A DNA stretch of 64,000 bases from Quillaja saponaria (taxonomy: Eukaryota > Streptophyta > Magnoliopsida > Fabales > Quillajaceae): positions 8,494,001 to 8,558,000 of the forward strand of contig CM055617.1 in NCBI GenBank assembly GCA_029379385.1, read 5' to 3'. Position 1 is the stretch's first letter, and each line of letters opens with the position of its first letter. Positions 48,032-59,432 of this stretch are shown one piece after another. The notes beneath the pieces were generated by a model. It made no database searches and had not been told where the DNA came from. It saw nothing but the letters and a program-made list of their open reading frames with translations. The translations under genes were made by a program, and so were the position numbers.

Positions 48032-48382
48032 TCATGGGCTTTTGGTTGCAGGTGGTGGAGTGAGAAATGGGATGGAGGGGATCACATTTGGGATGGTGGG
48101 AATGGAAGGAATAGTTGGCAATGAAGTTGCTGGAAGTGGAGGCAAGGTAAATTGTGGGATTGTTGGAATGGAGGGCAGAGTAGGATTAGGAAGAGATGGT
48201 TGTGTTGTTGGCAATGTTGGTTGAGGCAGAGATGGGATTGTAGGCAAAGTGGGAATGACAGGCAAATTTGGAGTAGCAGATGGAGTTGTCTGCAAAAGAT
48301 TGCGAGCCGCTAGGCCGGTTTCCATGTTTGATAAGGAAACAGCAATGAACAGAGCTAAGATGAACAAATTGTAAGAGGCCAT
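48032..48382 (-). CDS. Small secreted proline-rich protein 5 (116 residues)
   Basis: Signal peptide MASYNLFILALFIAVSLS, then NMETGLAARNLLQTT, repeats (LPVIPTLPTIPSLPQPTLPT, SIPTIPQFTLPPLPATS) and end SIPFLTPPPATKSP. Clearly paralogous to genes 2-4 and outside the duplicated block, so the family was already multiplied before that event. A TATA box (TATATAAAA) lies about 90 bp upstream. No Cys in the mature part. Confidence 0.85.
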   Translation of the reverse strand: MASYNLFILALFIAVSLSNMETGLAARNLLQTTPSATPNLPVIPTLPTIPSLPQPTLPTTQPSLPNPTLPSIPTIPQFTLPPLPATSLPTIPSIPTIPNVIPSIPFLTPPPATKSP

Positions 48383-50052
48383 GGCAAATTGCAGAAAAAA
48401 TGAGTGAATAAAAAAAAAGCAAATTAAAGGACTTTCTTTTAGTTTGTGAGGAGAGTATGAAGGAAGGGCTTGGTTTTATATACGCAAAGATGAGAAAGTC
48501 CGTCATTATGGTTGGTTTATTGGTAATCCAATCTTAGACCATTTTGAGATTTCTTTGTTGTTGGCCTAACCCAATTATTTATTCTCATTGCTTAGTCTTA
48601 GATTATACAAATATTAAAAGACCTCCCACATTAGATGAGAGGGTAATTAATCATGGTATTAAAGCCTAAATGTGAGGGGAGTGTTATAATCTCTTAGTTA
48701 GTATTACAATAATCAATAATAAAAATTATAATTGAAAATAAATAAATTATTATAAATAAATGATTAAATTCAAACTTAGTTAAGAAAAATGTAGCGACTG
48801 AGATAAAGCATGGATATGTCATTTTCTTTAAGACAAATTCGTGTCACCAAGATGATTACTTAACCGATGCAGTGGTTTTTTGACACGTTGCCCCCATGAT
48901 ACTTAATTCTCTGCAAGATGAGTTCTTCTTGCCTACACCTTTCCTTATACAATATGTATCAGAATATAAAAATGAAATTATAAAAATTGTATGTATATAG
49001 TTTTGTATATATTTGTGCAATTGAAAGTGAGAATGAAGGGTGTATATATATAGTTGTATGATTTGTAACTTTTATATCAATATAATAATTGAAATAAATT
49101 TTCAATTTTAAAATTAAAATGGATAGGAAATTAAGTGATATAAGTTACAAAATCAAATATTGAATTGTAGCAATTCAATTATAATAAAATGCTAATTTTT
49201 TAAAACTCATTTAACAGTTGTGGTTAGAAATTCAAATTAATTGAATTTTTCCTTGTAACTCCATCATTCAAAGTACTTTTTAAATTTTGTAACTCTCAAA
49301 ATTATAATTTCAAAAATATGTCTCATAAATTCTATCCCTTCAATTATAATAATTATTGAAATATCATAACAAAATCTCGTTTCTGACATCTGCATTGATT
49401 TAAAATTATAAAATTCACAGTGTTTGGCTAATCCATCAAAAAGAAAATATCAAGTCTACAAGTGAGGGAGAGTGTTAAAATATGCAAATAACTAAAAAAC
49501 CTCTCACTATAAATTTAAACTTTTAAATGAGATGACAATTTATCACATACAAGTACTTCTAACGCTAAAACAGAAAATAGTGCTTAAGAATTTGATTTTG
49601 AAGTCCTTCTTGAAAAACAATTGTAGTATCAGTCTTATCTTTTTGTACCAACCACATACAGCAGTCAAACAAACAATATTTTTCCCAGGGCAGATGATTT
49701 AGGAGGTGAGCTAACAACTAGCAAGATAAAAGTTAATAAGCATTTTGCAGATCATTTTTCCAATTATTTATACATGATGACCAATCATTAACTTGATATC
49801 ATGGACCCCATAATTAAATGAACCCAAATTGGAATCCATGTTTGCTCATCTACTTTGTAATCTGTATTTTCCTGCTTTTCAGCTCATTTTGGTTTGGCCA
49901 TGGCATCTTTTAATTGTTTTTTGTCACCTCCCAACCCAAGATATGAGCGTTTTGACCATAAATTGTTTATTCTTTTTTTTCTCTTTTCTGGAATTATAAC
50001 TTAGGAAAGGTTCATTCAACTTGAATATTATTTAAAGGTTAAATTTATACAT
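48383..50052. other. Intergenic, AT-rich
   Basis: Promoter of gene 5 at the left; otherwise AT-rich up to the copia element. No gene seen. Confidence 0.45.
48474..48483 (-). promoter_or_regulatory. TATA box of proline-rich protein gene 5
   Basis: TATATAAAA on the minus strand, about 95 bp before the ATG at 48382. Confidence 0.5.
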
Positions 50053-50249
50053 TGTTGAATATAAGAAGAATGTATATTAAAATGATTATCAATATATAAG
50101 AGGGAGCCTCTATGTATAGGTTAAAGTGTTTAACCTAACATAGTGAACCTAGACTAAATATCAACCAAATACGTAATAGAAATTATATAGAAATAAGGAA
50201 AACTATAAATAAGGAAATTTGACCAGCTGCCTATATTTACACTCTAACA
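50053..50249 (-). repeat. 3' LTR of copia element
   Basis: Plus strand reads TGTTGAATATAAG to CTCTAACA; pairs with 53857-54054. Followed internally by the polypurine tract. Confidence 0.92.
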
Positions 50250-50259
50250 CTCCCCCTTC
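50250..50259 (-). other. Polypurine tract of copia element
   Basis: Minus-strand GAAGGGGGAG immediately before the 3' LTR. Confidence 0.8.
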
Positions 50260-53200
50260 AAGCTGGAACATAAAGATTATATGTTCCAAGCTTGTTGCAT
50301 AGATATCGCAATCGGTTTCCTGTCAAAGATTTTGTGAATAAGGCTGCTAACTGATATTCTGATTTTGCATATGTAGTCTTGATTGTATTATCCTATAAGC
50401 TTCTCACGAATGAAATGACAGTCAACTTCTATATGTTTTGTTCGTTCATGAAAGACTGGATTTGATGCAATATGTAATGCAGCTTGATTATCACATACTA
50501 ACTCCATAGGTTGTGAGTGCTTGAAATCCAAGTTCGTCTAATAGATTTTTCAGCCAAACTAACTCAGTAGTGGTATGAGTCATGGCCCTATATTCAGATT
50601 CAGCACTGGATCTTACAACAACAGTCTACTTTTTACTTTTCCATGAAACAAGATTTCCACTCAGAAATATACAGTATCCTGCAGTAGATATTCTGTCAAA
50701 TTGAGAGTCTGCCCAATCAACATCGCTATAACCTTGAACTGGAGTAGAATTATGTTTATGGACTACTGTATGACCACGACCATGTCCTCGAACTAGAGTG
50801 TGCCCATGATTCTTATATAATAATCTTTTTCCGGGTGCAGTTTTAAGGTATCTTAGGATACAAATAACAACATTCCAATGAGATGTTCGAGGCTGAGAAA
50901 GAAATTGGCTAACCATACTAGTTGCAAAAGCAATATCTGGTCTAGTAACTGTGAGATAATTCAACTTATCAACAAGACGTCTATATTGCTCAGAATTAGT
51001 TAGTAGCTCCCCCTCATCTGGTACAAGTTTAGTGTTGGGATCCATAGGAGTATCTATAGGTTTGAAATCCAACATACCTATATCACTCAAGACATCCAGA
51101 CAATACTTTCTTTGAGAAAGACAAATATCCAATTGTGATCTTGCAATCTCAATGCATAATAAGTATTTCAATTGCTGGATCCCATGATTATCATCACATG
51201 TAATCACAATATCATCCACATATACAATTAAAAGAATTATGCCATTAGGTGTATGTTTATAGAAAACTGAGTGATCAACAGTACACTTCTGAAGGCCAAA
51301 GCTAAGAACAACTTCACTGAATCTACCAAACCAAGCTCTAGGAGATTGCTTTAAGCCATATAGAGACTTTTTTCAATCGACACACCATACCGGACTCTCC
51401 CCTGAGCAACAAAACCAGGTGGTTGCTCCATAAAGACTTCTTCATCAAGGTCACCATGTAAGAAAGCATTTTTGATGTCCAATTGATAGAGTGGCCAATC
51501 AAAAATAGCAGCTAAAGATATAAATACCCTGACAGATGTAATTTTAGCTACAGGAGAGAAAGTTTCTGAATAATCCACACTATAGACCTGAGTGTAGCCT
51601 TTTGCTACCAATCTAGCCCTTAAGCGATCAACATAACCATCAAGATGAACTTTTACTGTGTATACCCATTTACAGTCAACAATGGATTTTCCAGAAGGTA
51701 AAGAGACCAGTTCCCAAGTACCATTAGTATGTAAGGCGTTTATTTCATCAATCATGGCCTGCCGCCACCCAGGATGAGCAAGAGCATCACTGGTAGACTT
51801 TGGAACAGAAATAGAAGACAAAGAGGAGACAAATGCAGTAATAGGGTGAAGATAAACGATGATAACTCAAAAAAGTATAAATAGGATAAGGATTACGAGT
51901 TGAATGAGTACCTCTTCGTAAAATAGGTGGTGAAGCAGGATCCGAAGCACGGGAAAGGTGTTGAGACAGAAGGTGAGTCATCAGGTACATCAACAGTGTC
52001 TACTGGAAGATCAAGTAGTGGTGCAGATGATATATAGTCATTTGGTCCAAGATAAGGAACCTGAAAGAACCTCAGAGATAGAATGTGACTCTGGAATAGT
52101 CAAAGGAAAGAATGAAGATTCCTCAAAAAATGTAACATCAGCGGAGATAAAGTAACGATTCTTATCTGGACAGTAACATTTATACCCTTTTTGAAGGCGA
52201 GAATAACCCAAGAAGGATGCACTTAAATGATTTGGAAGAGAGTTTATCCTGTCCAGGTGTTAGATCATGAACAAAACAAATGCAACCAAAGATATGAAGC
52301 TGGAAGTGAATATAAGGGATGATTAGGAAAGATAATAGAATATAGGAATTTTGTTATGCAATGTAGAAAGATGGCATGCGATTAATAAGGTAGCATGCAG
52401 TAAGTACAGCATCACCCCAAAACCGAAGTGGAACATGACCATGAAAGTAATAGAGTGCGAGCTATTTCAATTAAATGTCTGTTTTTACGCTCAGCAACTC
52501 CATTTTGTTGAGAGGTGTGAGAACAAGATGATTGATGCAGCATACCTTGAGATGTCATAAAGTGCTGAAAATGATGTAGAAAAATATTCACTTGCATTAT
52601 CACTACGCAAAATGCGAATAGAAACACCAAATTGTGTTTTAATTTCAGCACAAAACTGTTGGAATATAGAAAATAACTCAGAACGATTTTTCATTAAAAA
52701 TAACCACGTGCAACGAGAATAGTCATCAATAAAGGTTACGAAATACTGAAATATCAAAGATGAACTAACATGACTAGGACCCCAAACATTAGTATGAACA
52801 AGATGAAAGGGAGACTTTGCTCTAAAATGACTATGCTTTGGAAACGAAGCACGTGTCTGCTTGCCAAGCTGACACGATTCACAATTTAAAGATGACAGAG
52901 ATGACAAACGAGGAACCATCTTCTGAAGCTTAGATAGACTAGGATGATCCCAATCGACTGTGAATGAGAATAGGTGATACATCTGTAGAGCAAGCCACTA
53001 AAGATGTAGGTAGTGTGGTAAGATGGTAGAGGCTCATGTGACTCACGTCCTATGCCAATCGTTCGTCCCGTACGTCGGTCATGTATAGTAAAAGAATCAT
53101 CAATGAAAGTGACAAAACAATTGAGAGAACGAGTCAATTGACTATTAGAAATCAGACTGAATGAATATTTAGGGACATAAAGCACAGATTCTAAAGGCAA

Positions 53201-53573
53201 AGAAGATAATGATGTAGCTTGACCTATACCTTTAGCAATGGCTGTGGAGCCATTAGCTATAGTGATAGTGAAAGTGATGATGGATTACTAATATTAGAAA
53301 AAAAATTGTATTACCAGATATGTGATCAGAGGCACCAGAATCAAGAATCCAAGTGTCATAATGGGTCTGAGAGAGGCAAGCGACAGAATTACCATGAGAA
53401 GATTACTAGGGTAGCTTGATACTGTAGGAACTTATCATATTCAGTAGCTGATAATGAGACATTAATAGGCTTGTCTTTAGATGGTGAAACTTCAAGTGAA
53501 TTGGCGATTTCAAATTTTTCAGAGGTAGACATACCGATTAACAGTACCCCTCGATGAACAATAATCGTACTGC

Positions 53574-53772
53574 TGGAGTGAAACACAGCAATAGAGAGAC
53601 ACGCTGGAATGAAACGCAGCAATAAAGAGACACGCTGGAATGAAACGCATCAATAGAGAGACAAGCTGGAATGAAACATAGCAATAGAGAGACACGCCAG
53701 AATGAAACGTAGCAGCAATAAAGAGACATGCTAGAATGAAACGCAGCAATAGAGAGACACGCTGGAATGAAA
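53574..53772. repeat. Minisatellite in the copia 5' region
   Basis: About six copies of a roughly 31-bp unit (GAATGAAACGCAGCAATAGA, then GAGACACGCTG), one copy carrying a 3-base insertion. It occupies the place where gag should begin. Confidence 0.88.
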
Positions 53773-53844
53773 CTGAGCAAAAAATAAAAATTAGGGTTTT
53801 GTTCAGGGAAAAATAAAAATTAGGGTTTTTTTTTTTCTCCCTAA

Positions 53845-53856
53845 GCTCTGTTACCA
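53845..53856 (-). other. Primer binding site of copia element
   Basis: TGGTAACAGAGC directly next to the 5' LTR; one base from the usual TGGTATCAGAGC used with initiator tRNA-Met. Confidence 0.8.
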
Positions 53857-54054
53857 TGTTGAATATAAGAAGAATGTATATTCAGATGATTATCAATATA
53901 CAAAAGGAAGCCTCTAGTTTATAGGTTAAAGTATTTAACCTAGCATAGTGAACCTAGACTAAATATCAACCAAATACGTAATAAAAAATACATAGAAATA
54001 AAGGAAACTATAAATAAGGAAATTTGACCAGCTGTCTATATTTACACTCTAACA
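53857..54054 (-). repeat. 5' LTR of copia element
   Basis: Pairs with 50053-50249; preceded on the plus strand by the primer binding site. Confidence 0.92.
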
Positions 54055-54522
54055 TACATATATTTTACTTTTGTTGTTTACCATTTAGATATACTTATTG
54101 ATTGATCTAACTATTATATTAAGGTCAAAGCAGTTATAAGGATACTTATAAATCTGCAAGAAAGGCTGTAAATCAAGAAATACTCTGTTCTATTGTTGCT
54201 AATATTTAAGGATCATGGGTTCAATACTTTTCCTCTCTAAAGACAGGAAGATCTCCACTTGAGAAGCTGAATCTGGTAGGAGGATTAAAACCATAATTAA
54301 TAGTAATATTTCATTTACTCAGTAATCAAAAACAATTACAAAATGTCTCGTGCAAATAACCGCAATATATGGTATCAATTACAGAACAAAAGATGAAAAA
54401 CAAATCCAATACAGCTGAGTATGACAATCCAAAGAAAAAATAAAGTAAAATGCTTCCTTGTCAAGAAGCAAAAGAATCGGTTTAGTGCTAATATAAACGG
54501 CATATTATACCCTTATTTTCCC
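54055..54522. other. Short spacer and AP-1 sigma 3' flank
   Basis: AT-rich; includes the 3' untranslated region of the AP-1 sigma gene. No other gene seen. Confidence 0.5.
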
Positions 54523-57492
54523 TTACTCGGTGATCTGTGCAATTACATTACTTATCACACTGGCCTCCTGCTGTGCAGTCTCCACCAATGAGTCCTAAAA
54601 CACAATGAAACAATGCACTCAGAAAAATAGCAAAACTTCCCAACAAAACGTCTGGAGACACCAAATAATTTTATACCTGTGAATCTATCAACCGTGAAAC
54701 CGTTTTCTTGCTAGACTCTAAAAGCTCACCAGCAATTAAAATTTCATCCAGTATATAGTATGCCTGTCATATTAAACAGATCAGGAAAAAAAGTGAAGAC
54801 GTTGAACTTTCTTAATGTAATCAAAAGTTACAACACAATGGCATATGATTACTCAGGCACATCCGGAGTGACCCACTTTGCATGAATCCCAAACAGCTAA
54901 ACAGTGGTTTCAAACATGAATAAAAAATATTAGACAAACCTTGTGGAAATTAAAGATTAAATCCAGCTCACAGACCTGTAAACCATGAACGAACACAATG
55001 GCTTTTAATTCATGTCAGATCAGAATAATATGTGGAGCCCTAAGATGAGCCCTTTCCATAAAACAATGAAATTATAAAGTGTTAGTTAGACAATTACATC
55101 CATTTAAAAGTCAAGATTCTGAGTGCTTACACTGCCAAAATATTGATCAAGAATTCCTACGAAATGATGAATTATTTCAAGAATTTCTAATTCATTGTCA
55201 TCTTGATCTATACATATGCAAAAGTACAGACTGGCATATCTGCATAAGACATCCATCAACGAAATCAGTAAAAAGGTTTCAAGACAGCTACAAATAAACC
55301 TAATGAAAGAGTCTCTCATGTATGACACCAAACATAGTCACTTTCTTGCAATACCTTTTATAAACAACTTTATATCCTCTCCATTCCACAAAATTACATA
55401 GCTTGGGAGCTCGGTTAAGAACCATCCCACTGAGCTCACGGATAACCTTCTCAAACAAAGATACCGTTAAAAGTTTAAAATCAAAGAAGAAGAAAAATAA
55501 AAGGGAATTGAAGGAGATACCTTAGTTCTTTCCTTCTGTGTGTAAGGTGAATACCATTTTGTCAACCTGACCTTCCCTTGTCGATTAATAAGGAGTACAA
55601 AGTGAATCTACAACAGTGATGGAATATATAAAATTAATGGAGCAGCCAATATAACAATCAGACAATCTTTGTTTAAATCCCACAGAAAACGAAGCAAACA
55701 AGTGAACAAACATCATCAAAGAAAACATTGCAGTTGCAAAAGAAATGTTGCTATTGGAGACACAAGGAGAAGTGCATGGTATGAGATATTCAGGAATGCA
55801 GTTGAAAAAGAGAGAGAGAAAGAGAGAGGAAGGCATACATAGAAATCTATATTTGAGTAAGAAGGGAATCCAAGAAGTAATAGGAAAATTAATTGAAAAA
55901 AATTAATAAACTGTATAAATTTGAAGCACTTGATCCAATCATCAGAATATCATCAGGCATCTGATAAGGAAATCATAATTGTAGCAGTTTTTAAAAAAAG
56001 GCATAATGTTTATGCATTTTTCTTAATATGGATCAACATGAAAATCATTTCATGAATAACTTCTGATATATGAACATCTATCTGTCCTAAAATCAAGAGT
56101 ATCACTACGGTTGCAAAGTCACTTAGGTACTTTATCATCAAGATTTTGTCTTCTTATGACAGTCAACCATAAACTGAAAAAGTTTGAAAATACTTGGTAT
56201 AACAAAATCATGATAAATATTATTTTCATTTTTATTGGTTAGCATAAATTACTTCTAAAATAAATTTCAATGTGAGAAAGCTTGTTCAAGCCGAGTTAGA
56301 GCCCACCTTTTTGGGCTCAAATTAGGCCAGATTCAAGCTCGAGCTTGAATAGTATTTTTGTACAGCCTTAATGTTCCACCCAGATCATTTACGAGCCTAA
56401 TTATCACATCACATTATTAAAAAGTATCAGCCTAGGAATTTGTTTTTTGGTTTAGCAGTCAGGTGGTGTTCACAAAAACAAAAAGAAAATAGAAAAAAAA
56501 AATCCTTAGACTTCATTTAGATGCTAGTAGTTAGGACTTAGGACAGGGAAAGACAAATGAAACGGAAAACAGCTTAAGGAATGAGGTTTCTTTTTAAGAC
56601 ATTTCCAAATTTTCGTTTTCTATTTTTCCTTAACATGCCAAGAAAACCATAGATAACTACAACCAATAGAAGAATTAATCAGGACATAAAAATAAATCTC
56701 AGAAGCAGAAGGCAATTATTCTAAACTCTATAGAAGTTCCCATAATCAGCAGAAAAGTCAACCTCAAAGTTAAAATGTTTAAGCTATTCATGATCAGAAA
56801 CAATTGAAAATTTCAGAATTTTTGACCTAGAAGAAAGAAATGCAACCCCACTCCCCCAATAACACCCCAAAAGTAGAAGGAATGACAGAAAGGACTTTAC
56901 CCAAATGGCAACCCAGATCTAGAAGATGATCTGTAACTATCGCGGTATCGCCTACAGATTGTACTTCTTGTCTTCTTTTATTAAGTAGAACTACATGCAA
57001 GTGTAGTTCTTAGGCGTTTAGGAACACTAAAATGAAAATTTGCAGTAAGAAACTCTATGCAGCGAGGGTTTTACTAGAAATCGTTTTGCTAATAAAGACA
57101 AACTCAATTCAGTCAAGGGGTTTCTGGTTATACCCATCACCAGTCACCACCATCCGGCAATGGAGCTAAGAAAAATCAACCCCAGAAGACCAATCCCACT
57201 AGATTAAAACAAAGAATAGCATCTCACATGAGCATTGTAGATGCAATGCAATACAAGATACATGAAAATTGAACTGAAATCTGAAACAAATAGAAGTTTT
57301 GTGGATCAGATCTAATTTCCTTCTTCCATGGAATATAATATCAAAGTTTGGAATTTGAACAATTACCATTGCAATTCCAACTACCAAGCTTGAATCCACG
57401 AAACCCAGAAACACAGGCTTCCTATGCTGGGCTGAAAGAATGGTTTTTGTGCCTTTCTCTGCTCGGAGATTGTCGATCTGTTTGTTTCCCAA
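54523..57492 (-). CDS. AP-1 complex sigma subunit (clathrin adaptor small subunit)
   Basis: The sigma subunit of AP-1 helps sort cargo at the trans-Golgi network. Coding exons on the minus strand: 57367-57369 (the ATG at the very end of exon 1), 55521-55607 ([20 protein letters not shown]), 55355-55449 ([20 protein letters not shown]), 55131-55239 ([20 protein letters not shown]), 54940-54975 ([12 protein letters not shown]), 54677-54763 ([20 protein letters not shown]), 54523-54594 ([20 protein letters not shown]). All borders are GT-AG and phases agree, giving 162 residues, the family length. Exon 1 is open upstream of this ATG to an in-frame MGNKQIDNL at 57492, allowing a 41-residue N-terminal extension; the family start is the inner MIHFVLL. 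Intact and likely functional. Confidence 0.95.
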
Positions 57493-58604
57493 CTGCTTTC
57501 GCTGCTGTTACTGGGAGCTGACGCAAAAGATGAATCGAGGTAAACTGTCATAGACGGTGAAAATACCAGAAAACCGAGTGAAATGAAAGCGAAGCGGGAA
57601 AGAGTGGGGGTGAAATTGTAAATTTACTTTGGGCTAGTGCGCGCCAGTACTGTAGACCTGTGTCTGAGCAAGATTTTATGGAACTTAATTTTCACAATTG
57701 AAGGCACGATGATAATTGATGTTTTACTTCTGTTTACTCCAAAAAAACAATTATTTTATTTATTTTTTGGTACATTAGAATTAATAAAATAAAACTTTTT
57801 CCATTCATCCCAAAAACTGAAGCAGAAGTTTCATTGTGGTTTTTTTTTTATTATGTAAATTTATGTTCAAAGTATTCATATCTCTCCTAATCAAGTCAAC
57901 ATCTCAGCAGGAAAAAAACAATTTGAAAAACAACTTGCTAAAAAAATTAGAAAATAAGGTTTTAACTTAACCAATTTTGATAGAATCTTAAGAAGACCTT
58001 AATACATGTTAAAATATCCTCTAAATGAAAATTTGTAAACTTGTGATATTAACATCCATAAATCCAGCTATTAAGATATTATGAAAATTTGTTAACCTAA
58101 TAAGTTGTGGACCCTATATTGGACAACCTTTTTTATAATTAGGTGACAATCAGAAGCCATATATGAGATTATGAGTTATGCATTGTTCAAAGAAGTACAT
58201 GCATATATTGTGTACTTGTATTTGCATTACCATGCATGGCAAGATTGGTTGCTGACAATCAGAAACCATATAAGGAGTCGAAAGTTTTTACCATAAAGTC
58301 ACCTGTTTGTGATATTCAAATCATAAATACATTTTTATTTGATCTTGTAATTTTTAAAATACAAATGAATTATCACTGTGTATAGAAACATGACTCAAAT
58401 CACTTCAGCACATGTAGTGATCGATACGGCTAAAATTGTATAAAAATAGAAAATACACTCAACATGAACCACTCTCAAATGGAAATATAGAGAATCACAG
58501 ACTGCATTGCTGAAATTCACATCAGAAGCTGATATATATGCCAAGCACTAGATAGCAGCATATTATAATTCTGGCTGAGTCTGGGCTGAGCATTAGTTTG
58601 TAAT
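57493..58604. other. AP-1 sigma promoter and PELPK gene 1 3' flank
   Basis: The AP-1 sigma leader and promoter probably lie at 57493-57700. The remainder is AT-rich with no other gene seen. Confidence 0.45.
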
Positions 58605-59432
58605 TTAAGGATCGGTGGTTGAGTGGGGTGGGGAAAGGGAAGGGATGGGGATCTCCTTGGGAAGTGTTGGGACAGTTGGCAATATGGGCTTAGGTAATTC
58701 AGGGACCTTTGGCACAACAGGAAGCTCAGGTTTTGGCAAAGTTGGTAATGTGGGTTTTGGCAGTTCAGGAACTTTGGGCAATTCAGGCTTAGGCAATTCA
58801 GGAACTTTAGGCTCTTCAGGCTTTGGTATAGCAGGAATCTCAGGCTTTTTTGGTAGTGATGGCAACTCGGACTTAGGCAATTCTGGAACTTTAGGCTCTT
58901 CATGTTTGGGCACAGCAGGAATCTCAGGCTTGGGCACTTGAGGCAACTCAGGAACTTTAGGCTCTTCAGGCTTTGGCACGGCAGGAATCTCAGGCTTAGG
59001 CACTGGAGGCAACTCAGGTTTTTTTGGCAATGGTGGCAACTCTGGTTTAGACAGTTCAGGAACTTTAGGTAGTTCAGGCTTTGGTACAGCAGGTAACTCA
59101 GGCTTTTCTGGTAGTGGTGGCACCTCAGGCTTAGGCAGAGGAGGCAACTCAGGCTTTTTTGGTAGCTGTGGTACTTCAGGCTTGGGTAACGGGGGCAGCT
59201 CAGGCTTAGCAAATTGTGGTGACTCTGGTTTTGGCAATGGTGGCAGCTCAGGTTTTGGTAAAGTTGGGATTTCAGGAATTGGAGGCAACTCAGACTTAGG
59301 AAGCTCAGGTACCTCCGGTGCAGTTTTCTCTACAAGATTACGTGCCTCTGCAGGCATCATGTTGCTGCCCATTGACAAGAAAGCAACAAGTAAAAACTGT
59401 AAGAAAAATGATGAAAATCTGTTGGAAGCCAT
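58605..59432 (-). CDS. PELPK-repeat secreted cell-wall protein 1 (275 residues)
   Basis: Signal peptide MASNRFSSFFLQFLLVAFLS, then PAEARNLVEKT (the cluster's A-R-x-L motif) and a long PELPK-type repeat region (KPELPPLPKPE, KPEEPKVPELPK, KPEIPAVPK), ending PSLSPPHSTTDP. Higher-order units PEIPAVPKPEEPKVPELP recur three times in the middle. Lys and Glu alternate regularly and Cys is absent. Arabidopsis PELPK1 and PELPK2, with this layout, are insoluble cell-wall proteins linked to germination and growth. I prefer the Met at 59432, which starts a clean signal peptide, over the in-frame Met at 59462. Close relative of 61239-61937. Confidence 0.88.
   Translation of the reverse strand: MASNRFSSFFLQFLLVAFLSMGSNMMPAEARNLVEKTAPEVPELPKSELPPIPEIPTLPKPELPPLPKPESPQFAKPELPPLPKPEVPQLPKKPELPPLPKPEVPPLPEKPELPAVPKPELPKVPELSKPELPPLPKKPELPPVPKPEIPAVPKPEEPKVPELPQVPKPEIPAVPKHEEPKVPELPKSELPSLPKKPEIPAIPKPEEPKVPELPKPELPKVPELPKPTLPTLPKPELPVVPKVPELPKPILPTVPTLPKEIPIPSLSPPHSTTDP

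Larger units (their letters stand above)
50053..54054 (-). mobile_element. Ty1/copia LTR retrotransposon, complete ends, gag nearly absent, coding disabled
   Basis: Flanked by perfect 5-bp duplications TACAT (50048-50052, 54055-54059), with two LTRs of about 198 bp that begin TG and end CA. Minus-strand order: LTR, primer site TGGTAACAGAGC (close to the initiator tRNA-Met complement), a minisatellite, a short protein stretch (NVSLSATEYDKFLQYQAT), protease motif ILDSGASDHISGN near 53320, zinc-binding and integrase core (CESCQLGKQ, FVTFIDDYSRCTWLF), reverse transcriptase (WVYTVK, FSPVAKITSVR, QLDIKNAFLHGDL, YVDD at about 51215), RNase H (DVDWADS), then a polypurine tract. Only about 330 bp separate primer site and protease region, so gag is essentially missing, and several stops and frameshifts interrupt pol. 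About 15 LTR differences by eye imply an old insertion. Confidence 0.93.

Noticed and set aside
53519..53857. Repeat-rich frame encoding SVSLYCCVSFQ-like units
   Set aside because: It is a translation of the 31-bp minisatellite in the copia element; open because the unit length and composition avoid stops, with no family support.
58517..59212. Long Leu/Ser/Cys-rich frame on the minus strand
   Set aside because: Out-of-frame shadow of the PELPK repeat gene. Similar Gly-rich plus-strand frames at 38125, 45000, 58615, 59182 and 61279 are antisense shadows of proline codons.
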